Shown: piece by piece, positions 5,743 through 11,036 of the stretch | Layout: each line of letters opens with the position of its first letter | How positions within the stretch are numbered: position 1 is the first letter of the stretch | Program-made: the position numbers and the translations under genes | Notes under the pieces: generated by a model | What the model saw: only the letters and a program-made list of their open reading frames with translations | The model's database searches: none | Told to the model about the DNA's origin: nothing | NCBI GenBank assembly: GCA_035719045.1 | Contig: DASTGO010000323.1 | Coordinates: 1 to 12,560, forward strand | Direction of reading: 5' to 3' | DNA from: DASTGO01 sp035719045 | GTDB lineage: Bacteria; Actinomycetota; Actinomycetes; Actinomycetales; Kineosporiaceae | Length of the DNA stretch: 12,560 nucleotides

Positions 5743-6726
5743 TCAGCTGTGGCCGTCGAACAGGCTGGTCACCGAGCCGTCGTCGAACACCTCGCGGATG
5801 GCCCGGGCGATCAACGGGGCGATCGACAGCACGGTCAGCTGGGGGAACCGCCGGTCCTCGGGGATCGGCAGGGTGTTGGTGACGATGAGCTCGCTGATCG
5901 GGCTGTTCTTCAGCCGGTCCACGGCCGGGCCGGACAGCACCGCGTGGGTGGCGGCGGCGATCACCTCGGCGGCGCCGTTCTCCTTCAACGCCTCCGCGGC
6001 CTGGACGATCGTCCCCGCGGTGTCGATGAGGTCGTCGACCAGCACGCAGGTGCGCCCACGCACGTCACCGACCAGCTCGTGCACCTGGACCTCGTTCGGC
6101 ACGCTCGGGTCGCGCCGCTTGTGGATGATCGCCAGCGGGGCCCCGAGCCGGTCCGACCACAGGTCCGCCACCCGCACCCGGCCGGCGTCCGGGCTGACCA
6201 CGGTGAGCCGGGACCGGTCGACCCGCTTGCGGACGTGGTCGGCCAGCAGCGGCAGCGCCCACAGGTGATCCACCGGGCCGTTGAAGTAGCCCTGGATCTG
6301 GGCGGCGTGCAGGTCGACCGAGATCAGCCGCTGGGCGCCCGCGGTCTGGAACAGGTCGGCCACCAGCCGGGCGGAGATCGGCTCGCGGCCCTTGTGCTTC
6401 TTGTCCTGGCGGGCGTAGCCGTAGAACGGCGCGATCACCGTGACCCGCTTGGCCGAGGCCCGCTTCAGGGCGTCGACCATGAGCAGGTGCTCCATCAGCC
6501 ACTTGTTGATCGGGGCGCAGTGGCTCTGGATGGCGAAGACGTGCGCCCCGCGGACGCTCTCGCCGAACCGGACGTAGATCTCGCCGCTGGCGAAGTCGTA
6601 GGCCTTCATCGGCACCACCTCGACGCCCAGCTCCTTGGCGACCTCCTCGGCCAGCTCCGGATGGGCCCGCCCGGTGGCGAGGACCAGCCGCTTCTCGCTG
6701 GTGGTGGTGATCCCGGTCGTCGTCAC
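5743..6726 (-). CDS. prs: Ribose-phosphate pyrophosphokinase (PRPP synthetase)
   Basis: 327 residues. It makes 5-phosphoribosyl 1-pyrophosphate from ribose 5-phosphate and ATP, for purine, pyrimidine, histidine, tryptophan and NAD synthesis and, in many actinobacteria, for decaprenyl-phosphoribose. Signatures of class I Prs: GEIYVRFGESVRG, APFYGYARQDKKHKGREPISARL (about 99-121), DLHAAQIQGYF with H140, and the PRPP-binding loop VDDLIDTAGT (230-239). The frame is open upstream to 6837, but that part lies inside glmU. GTG 6726 gives the expected N-terminus, has GAAGGA 8-9 nt upstream, and overlaps the glmU stop by GTGA, so translation is probably coupled. Transcription ends at the hairpin at 5683-5723. 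Confidence 0.97.
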   Translation of the reverse strand: MTTTGITTTSEKRLVLATGRAHPELAEEVAKELGVEVVPMKAYDFASGEIYVRFGESVRGAHVFAIQSHCAPINKWLMEHLLMVDALKRASAKRVTVIAPFYGYARQDKKHKGREPISARLVADLFQTAGAQRLISVDLHAAQIQGYFNGPVDHLWALPLLADHVRKRVDRSRLTVVSPDAGRVRVADLWSDRLGAPLAIIHKRRDPSVPNEVQVHELVGDVRGRTCVLVDDLIDTAGTIVQAAEALKENGAAEVIAAATHAVLSGPAVDRLKNSPISELIVTNTLPIPEDRRFPQLTVLSIAPLIARAIREVFDDGSVTSLFDGHS

Positions 6727-8201
6727 TGCGGTGTTCCTTCGGTCGGGCCGTCGTCGGCTGCTGGTGGGGTGGACTGAGCGAGGGCGGAATCGGCGGCGGC
6801 AGCGGCGGGGGATCCCGCCCGGCGCCGCTGCACCCAACCCTCCACGTTGCGCTGCCGGCCGCGCGCCACCGCCATCGCCCCGGGCGGGACGTCCTCGGTG
6901 ATCACCGAGCCGGCGGCGGTGTAGGCACCGTCCCCGATCGTCACGGGGGCGACCAGCATGGTGTCACTGCCGATCCGGACCTGGTCGCCGACCGTGGTGT
7001 GGTGCTTGTGCACGCCGTCGTAGTTGACGAAGACGGTCGCGGCCCCGATGTTCGCGCCCGAGCCGATCGTGGCGTCGCCGACGTAGCTGAGGTGCGGCAC
7101 CTTCGAGCCGGTGCCGATGACGGCGTTCTTGGTCTCCACGAAGGCACCGATCTTGCCCCTGGCACCGAGGTCGGTGCCCGGCCGCAGGAAGCTGAACGGG
7201 CCGACCGTCGCGCCGGGCCGGATCCGGGCCCCGCTGCCGTGGCTGCGCACCACGCTCGCACCACCCTCGACCAGGCAGTCGGTGAGGGTGGTGTCCGGGC
7301 CGACCGTCGCGCCGGGGTCGACCTGGGTCTGGCCGTGCAGCTGGACGCCGGGCAGCAGCGTGACGTCCGGTGCGAGCCGGACCTGGACGTCCACCCAGGT
7401 GGTCGCGGGGTCGATCACCGTGACCCCGGCCCGCATCCAGGCGTCGAGGACCCGCCGGTTGAGCTCGCGGCCGAGTGCGGCCAGCTGCACCCGGTCGTTG
7501 ACCCCCTCGACCTCCCAGAGGTCCTCGGTACCGACCGAGGTGACCGCGAGCCCGGCCTCCACGGCCAGCCGCAGCACCTCCGTCAGGTACTTCTCCCCCT
7601 GGGCGTTGTCCGTGCCGACCCGCCCCAGGGCCTCGGCCAGGAAGGTCGCGTCGAAGGCGTAGATCCCCGAGTTCATCTCGCGGATCGCCCGCTGTTGCGG
7701 GGTGGCGTCCTTGTGCTCGACGATGCCGACGATCTCGCCGTCCTCACCGCGCAGCACCCGGCCGTACCCGGTCGGGTCCGGAACCTCGGCCGTGAGCACG
7801 GTGACCGCGCTGCCGGTCTCGACGTGTGCGGCGACCAGCGCGTCGAGGGTCTGCGGGGTGAGCAGCGGGACGTCGCCGTAGGTCACCACGACCGTGCCGG
7901 ACAGTTCCGGCGCGAGCATCGCCAGCCCGCACTCCACGGCCCGGCCGGTGCCCTTGATCTCGTCCTGGTCCGCGATCAGCGCCTTGGGATCCACCTCGGC
8001 GACATGTGCGGCGACCGCGTCACGCTCGTGGCGGATCACCACCACCAGGGAGTCCGGGTCGAGGCTGCGGGCGGCGGCCAGCGCGTGGCCGAGCAGGGAA
8101 CGGCCCCCGATGGCGTGCAACACCTTGGGGGTCGCCGACTTCATCCGGGTGCCCTCGCCCGCCGCGAGGACGATGACGGCGGCGGGGTGATGGGTCGACA
8201 C
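6723..8201 (-). CDS. glmU: Bifunctional UDP-N-acetylglucosamine pyrophosphorylase / glucosamine-1-phosphate N-acetyltransferase
   Basis: 492 residues, close to the mycobacterial enzyme. It acetylates glucosamine 1-phosphate and then uridylylates it to UDP-GlcNAc, a precursor of peptidoglycan. The N-terminal uridylyltransferase domain has LAAGEGTRMKS (12-22), QDEIKGTGRAV (79-89) and YGDVPLL (108-114). The C-terminal left-handed beta-helix has many hexapeptide turns, FVETKNAVIGTGSKVPHLSYVGDA-type sequence with the expected catalytic H370, and NIGAATVFVNYDG. The last about 35 residues are a low-complexity Ala/Pro/Asp tail. The start is GTG 8201, 7 nt after GGAGG. The stop overlaps the prs start (GTGA). 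It is preceded by tRNA-Gln on the same strand. Confidence 0.97.
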   Translation of the reverse strand: MSTHHPAAVIVLAAGEGTRMKSATPKVLHAIGGRSLLGHALAAARSLDPDSLVVVIRHERDAVAAHVAEVDPKALIADQDEIKGTGRAVECGLAMLAPELSGTVVVTYGDVPLLTPQTLDALVAAHVETGSAVTVLTAEVPDPTGYGRVLRGEDGEIVGIVEHKDATPQQRAIREMNSGIYAFDATFLAEALGRVGTDNAQGEKYLTEVLRLAVEAGLAVTSVGTEDLWEVEGVNDRVQLAALGRELNRRVLDAWMRAGVTVIDPATTWVDVQVRLAPDVTLLPGVQLHGQTQVDPGATVGPDTTLTDCLVEGGASVVRSHGSGARIRPGATVGPFSFLRPGTDLGARGKIGAFVETKNAVIGTGSKVPHLSYVGDATIGSGANIGAATVFVNYDGVHKHHTTVGDQVRIGSDTMLVAPVTIGDGAYTAAGSVITEDVPPGAMAVARGRQRNVEGWVQRRRAGSPAAAAADSALAQSTPPAADDGPTEGTPQ

Positions 8202-8237
8202 GCGAGAGCCTCCACACCTCGAGGTCGCTACTTCGCG

Positions 8238-8243
8238 ATCCTA
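8238..8243 (-). promoter_or_regulatory. Candidate -10 element of glmU-prs
   Basis: TAGGAT on the minus strand is a good -10 hexamer and would put the start point about 30 nt before the GTG at 8201. No recognisable -35 is seen. A perfect 10-bp palindrome ACCTCGAGGT (8216-8225) lies in the presumed short leader just before the ribosome site. Readthrough from the tRNA gene upstream is also possible, because I see no clear terminator between them. Confidence 0.4.
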
Positions 8244-8298
8244 CCCGCCGGACGTTCCGGACCGGCCGGGCCAGGTTCGCCGGGACGATTTCCGGACC

Positions 8299-8373
8299 TG
8301 GCTCCGCCCCCCTGATTCGAACAGGGACCTCAAGGCTCCAAAGGCCTGTGTGCTGCCGTTACACCAGGGCGGA
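8299..8373 (-). tRNA. tRNA-Gln, anticodon TTG
   Basis: Read on the minus strand from 8373. The acceptor stem is TCCGCCC with GGGCGGA; the D arm is GTGTAACGGCAGCAC; the anticodon loop is CTTTGGA with anticodon TTG; the variable loop is GAGGT; the T arm is CCCTG, TTCGAAT, CAGGG. Discriminator G73 (position 8302) is followed by an encoded CCA (8301-8299). The body is 72 nt. In the anticodon stem CAGGC against GCCTT, the outermost pair (27-43) would be C with U, leaving four pairs. The place beside glmU is shared with mycobacteria. Confidence 0.96.
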
Positions 8374-8390
8374 CCGGACCGGACCGGCAC

Positions 8391-8427
8391 CGGGACGTCG
8401 TCCCGCAGCGCCGGCCCGGCCAGCGTA
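8391..8427 (-). promoter_or_regulatory. Possible tRNA-Gln promoter and leader hairpin
   Basis: TACGCT on the minus strand (8427-8422) could be a -10 element about 50 nt before the mature tRNA, with no good -35. A perfect small stem (CGGGAC 8391-8396, GTCCCG 8400-8405, 3-nt loop) would lie in the precursor leader. The evidence is weak. Confidence 0.25.
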
Positions 8428-8471
8428 GAGGGCGGCGGCTCGATCGGTCGCATCGCCCCACCTCCGGCCCC

Positions 8472-8522
8472 CGATACCCACCGGCGGAACGGCCCGTCGA
8501 TACCCACCGGCAGAGCGGCCCG
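8472..8522. repeat. Two direct 25-bp repeats, period 26 bp
   Basis: 8472-8496 and 8498-8522 agree at 23 of 25 positions. Each begins CGATACCCACCGGC and ends CGGCCCG, with a variable 4-nt middle (ggaa, agag). They lie in the intergenic region between tRNA-Gln and the desaturase, about 60-110 bp upstream of the desaturase dyad. They could be paired protein sites about two and a half helical turns apart, or a simple slippage duplication. Confidence 0.7.
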
Positions 8523-8581
8523 GCTCCGGCATTGCGGTGCGACTGCGACAAACGGAGGAAAAGGGAGGATCCGCTCGCATT

Positions 8582-8612
8582 GTTACGCGGCCGTAGCTTA
8601 CGGTTGCGTAAC
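8582..8612. promoter_or_regulatory. 31-bp dyad, candidate operator of the desaturase gene
   Basis: Outer arms GTTACGC (8582-8588) and GCGTAAC (8606-8612) and inner arms CCGTA (8591-8595) and TACGG (8599-8603) share one centre at GCT (8596-8598); only the two GG/TT positions between arms fail to pair. The core TTACG/CGTAA occurs four times. The dyad ends 28 bp before the desaturase ATG, and TTGTTA (8580-8585) inside its left edge could be a -35. Nested half-sites of this kind suit a TetR-type repressor, and a TetR gene lies just beyond the desaturase. The regulator assignment is inference. Confidence 0.6.
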
Positions 8613-8639
8613 CACGTCCACCACAGGAAGGCCGACCGG

Positions 8640-9689
8640 ATGACTCCCTCCCCCGGCACCGCACCCCCGCGCACCGCATCCCCGAGCACCGTGCCCCCGA
8701 GCACCGCATCCCCCGGCACCGTGCCCGAGGGCACGTCCACGGGCCTCGTGCCCGACCGCCCCGCCGCGACCGGCGGACTGCCGCACCTGGACCCCCGGCC
8801 GCAGGGCACCGGGGAGCGGGTCCTGCTCGGCCTGTTCATCGGGGTGCCCTTCGCGGCCCTGCTCGCGGCCGTGCCGGTGGCCTGGGGGCGGGGCCTGGGC
8901 TGGCGGGACCTGGCCATCGCCGGGGTGATGTACGTGATCTCCGGGCTGGGGATCACGGTCGGCTTCCACCGCTACTTCACGCACGGGTCGTTCAAGGCGT
9001 CCCGGCCGCTGAGGATCGCGCTCGCGGTGGCCGGCTCGCTGGCCGTCGAGGGTCCCGTGGTGCGCTGGGTGGCCGACCACCGCCGCCACCACGCCTTCAG
9101 CGACCGGGACGGCGACCCGCACTCCCCCTGGCGCTACGGGGAGTCGGCCGGCGCCCTGGCCAGGGGCCTGCTGCACGCCCACGTCGGCTGGTTGTTCGAC
9201 GCCGGGCAGGCCAATCCCCGCCGCTACACCCCGGACCTGCTCGCCGACCGGGACGTGGCGGCGGTCGCGCGGGCGTTCCCGCTGCTGGTCGCCACCTCGA
9301 TGCTGCTGCCCGCGGCGGCCGGCGGGCTGCTGTCGTGGTCCTGGCAGGGAGCGCTCACCGCGTTCTTCTGGGCGTCACTGGTCCGGGTCTGCCTGCTGCA
9401 CCACGTGACCTGGTCGATCAACTCGATCTGCCACACCCTCGGGCGGCAGCCGTTCCGCAGCCGGGACCGGTCCGGGAACGTCTGGTGGCTGGCGGTGGCC
9501 TCGTTCGGGGAGTCCTGGCACAACCTGCACCACGCCGACCCGACCTGTGCCCGGCACGGGGTGCTGCCCGGCCAGGTGGACATCAGCGCCCGGGTGATCC
9601 AGGGCTTCGAGCGGCTCGGCTGGGCCACCGACGTGCGCTGGCCGACCCCGGCCCGGCTGCAGGCCCGCCGGGTGGACGGGGGCGGCTGA
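8640..9689 (+). CDS. Membrane acyl-CoA/acyl-lipid desaturase (stearoyl-CoA Delta9-desaturase-like)
   Basis: 349 residues. It belongs to the membrane di-iron desaturases that put a cis double bond into long acyl chains, using O2 and electrons from a redox partner. All His boxes are present: HRYFTH (110-115), HRRHH (147-151) and HNLHH (294-298), with the extra HHVTWSINSICH block (254-265) seen in acyl-CoA desaturases. Hydrophobic segments lie at about 61-82, 90-108, 125-137, 210-235 and 238-253. Residues 5-29 are a Pro/Thr/Ser repeat, likely disordered. ATG 8640 has AGGAAGG 8 nt upstream; an in-frame TTG at 8532 would run through the dyad and is rejected. No ferredoxin or reductase gene adjoins. 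The TetR gene follows after 58 nt and may be co-transcribed. Regiospecificity cannot be read from sequence. Confidence 0.93.
   Translation: MTPSPGTAPPRTASPSTVPPSTASPGTVPEGTSTGLVPDRPAATGGLPHLDPRPQGTGERVLLGLFIGVPFAALLAAVPVAWGRGLGWRDLAIAGVMYVISGLGITVGFHRYFTHGSFKASRPLRIALAVAGSLAVEGPVVRWVADHRRHHAFSDRDGDPHSPWRYGESAGALARGLLHAHVGWLFDAGQANPRRYTPDLLADRDVAAVARAFPLLVATSMLLPAAAGGLLSWSWQGALTAFFWASLVRVCLLHHVTWSINSICHTLGRQPFRSRDRSGNVWWLAVASFGESWHNLHHADPTCARHGVLPGQVDISARVIQGFERLGWATDVRWPTPARLQARRVDGGG
8652..8726 (+). repeat. Five 15-bp tandem repeats in the desaturase N-terminus
   Basis: Five units of 15 bp encode the five-residue pattern Pro-(Gly/Arg/Ser)-Thr-(Ala/Val)-(Pro/Ser) at residues 5-29. Each unit has CACCG at the same place, so the DNA itself is repeated, not only the protein composition. 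The number of units may vary between strains by slippage without shifting the frame. Confidence 0.75.
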
Positions 9690-9747
9690 TCAGGGTCGCC
9701 TCCCGGCGGGTCACGGGCGCCGGAGACCGACCGGGCATGATGGGGCG

Positions 9748-10437
9748 ATGAGCACCTCCCGGCAGGCCCTGGACCACGGCGGCGGCCGCCCCGCGCGACA
9801 GGGCCACCGGGCCCGGATGACCGGCAAGCAGCGCCGGGAGCAACTGCTCGACGTCGGGAGGCGGCTGTTCGCGGAGAAGGGGTTCGAGGGAACCAGCGTC
9901 GAGGAGATCGCCGCCACCGCCCAGGTCTCCAAGCCGGTGGTCTACGAGCACTTCGGCGGCAAGGAGGGCCTGTACGCCGTCGTCGTCGACCGGGAGATCC
10001 ACAAGCTGCTGCAGGCGATCACCGGGGCGCTGTCCACCGACGACCACCCCCGGATCCTGCTGGAACAGGCCGCGCTGGCCCTGCTCGACTACATCGAGAC
10101 CTCCACCGACGGGTTCCGGATCCTGGTCCGCGACTCCCCCGTCGCCCAGTCCACCGGCACCTTCGCCAGCTTGATCAGCGATGTGGCCAGCCAGGTCGAA
10201 CACCTGCTGGTGGCCCAGTTCCGGGCGCGCAACCTGGACCCCAAGACCGCGCCGCTGTACTCGCAGATGCTGGTCGGGATGGTCGCGCTCACCGGACAGC
10301 ACTGGCTGGACTCGCGCAAGCCGAAGAAGGCCGACGTCGCCGCCCACCTGGTCAACCTGGCCTGGAACGGCCTGTCCGGGATGGAGAAGCGGCCGGCGTT
10401 GCGCGGTCCCGCCACACTGCGGGTGGGCGAGCTGTGA
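9748..10437 (+). CDS. TetR-family transcriptional regulator (Rv1019-like)
   Basis: 229 residues. The N-terminal helix-turn-helix domain reads KQRREQLLDVGRRLFAEKGF, then TSVEEIAATAQVSKPVVYEHFGGKEGLY (about residues 49-77), typical of TetR. The C-terminal ligand domain contains DGFRILVRDSP and a conserved end, KPKKADVAAHLVNLAWNGL. It strongly resembles the mycobacterial Rv1019 group, which is also next to glmU. ATG 9748 has only a weak GGGG ribosome site; ATG 9817 (before TGKQRREQLL) would drop 23 low-complexity residues and is possible. It follows the desaturase by 58 nt and overlaps the MarR gene by GTGA. It may bind the dyad at 8582-8612 and respond to a fatty acyl ligand, but nothing in the sequence proves this. 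Confidence 0.92.
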   Translation: MSTSRQALDHGGGRPARQGHRARMTGKQRREQLLDVGRRLFAEKGFEGTSVEEIAATAQVSKPVVYEHFGGKEGLYAVVVDREIHKLLQAITGALSTDDHPRILLEQAALALLDYIETSTDGFRILVRDSPVAQSTGTFASLISDVASQVEHLLVAQFRARNLDPKTAPLYSQMLVGMVALTGQHWLDSRKPKKADVAAHLVNLAWNGLSGMEKRPALRGPATLRVGEL

Positions 10438-10946
10438 CCGGTCCGGACCAGGCCGGCGCCGACGAGGTCGACCGGATCGTGGCCGCCTGGCGGCGGGTCC
10501 GCCCGGACCTCGACGTGGCTCCGCTGGAGGTGCTGTCCCGGGTGAGCCGGCTGGCCCGGCACCTGGACCGCTACCGGGCCGCCGCCTTCGCCGGCAGCGG
10601 GCTGGAGCCGTGGGAGTTCGACGTGCTCGCCGCGCTGCGCCGGGCCGGGGACCCCTACCAGCTCTCCCCCGGCCAGCTGATGACCCAGACCATGGTGACC
10701 AGCGGGACCATGACCAACCGGATCGACCGGCTGGCCGCCCGCGACCTGGTGCAGCGGCTGCCCGACCCCGACGACGGGCGCGGGGTGATCGTCCGGCTCA
10801 CCCCGGACGGCGCCCGGATGGTCGACGCCGCCCTGGAGAGCCTGCTGAACCGTGAGCAGGACCTGCTCGCCGTCCTCACCGGCGGGCAGCGAACGGACCT
10901 GGCCGGTCTGCTGCGCCGCCTGGTTGCCCCCTTCGACGCCGGCTGA
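10434..10946 (+). CDS. MarR-family regulator of the PecS/HucR/UrtR (urate-type) group
   Basis: 170 residues. The winged-helix domain includes LSPGQLMTQTMVTSGTMTNRIDRLAARDLVQRLPDPDDGRGVIVRLT (about 78-123). The N-terminal extra helix (IVAAWRRVRPDLD) is characteristic of PecS/HucR-type proteins. The four residues known for urate binding in HucR (W20, D73, R80, R106) appear as W19, D63, R70 and R96 with the same D-to-R spacings (7 and 33). It is therefore likely to lose DNA binding on binding urate or a related ligand; that is inference from family knowledge. The GTG start overlaps the TetR stop (GTGA). No purine or urate gene is in the window, and it lacks the usual divergent partner gene, so its target is unknown. 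Confidence 0.9.
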   Translation: MTGPDQAGADEVDRIVAAWRRVRPDLDVAPLEVLSRVSRLARHLDRYRAAAFAGSGLEPWEFDVLAALRRAGDPYQLSPGQLMTQTMVTSGTMTNRIDRLAARDLVQRLPDPDDGRGVIVRLTPDGARMVDAALESLLNREQDLLAVLTGGQRTDLAGLLRRLVAPFDAG

Positions 10947-10980
10947 CGGCTCCCGGCCCTCGACGGCCCGCCCGTCAGCC
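10941..10980. terminator. Bidirectional hairpin between the convergent MarR and kinase genes
   Basis: GGCTGACGG (10941-10949), which contains the MarR stop codon, pairs perfectly with CCGTCAGCC (10972-10980). The 22-nt loop has its own short GGCC/GGCC pairing. No T-run follows on either strand. The right arm is the first part of the 21-bp tandem repeat, so the left arm can also pair with GTCAGCC in the other two copies. Confidence 0.55.
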
Positions 10981-11036
10981 GAGCAGTTCGGGCGGTCAGC
11001 CGAGCAGTTCGGGCAGTCAGCCGAGCAGTTCGGGCG
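10974..11036. repeat. Three 21-bp tandem repeats that include the kinase stop codon
   Basis: Units at 10974-10994, 10995-11015 and 11016-11036 start GTCAGCCGAGCAGTTCGGGC and differ at one position only (final g, a, g). On the minus strand each unit encodes Pro-Glu-Leu-Leu-Gly and a TGA in the kinase frame, because 21 bp is seven codons. The gene therefore ends PELLG-stop, followed by two more in-frame copies of PELLG-stop. Confidence 0.9.

Noticed and set aside
6724..6837. Upstream extension of prs
   Set aside because: The extra 37 residues are Arg/Pro-rich and lie inside glmU; the GTGA overlap start at 6726 has a ribosome site and the family N-terminus.
8532..8639. Upstream TTG extension of the desaturase
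   Set aside because: It would translate through the 31-bp dyad and the presumed promoter, and the ATG at 8640 has a well-placed AGGAAGG.
10974..11036. CRISPR-like array
   Set aside because: The three 21-bp units are directly adjacent with no spacers, and they are part of a coding-sequence end.
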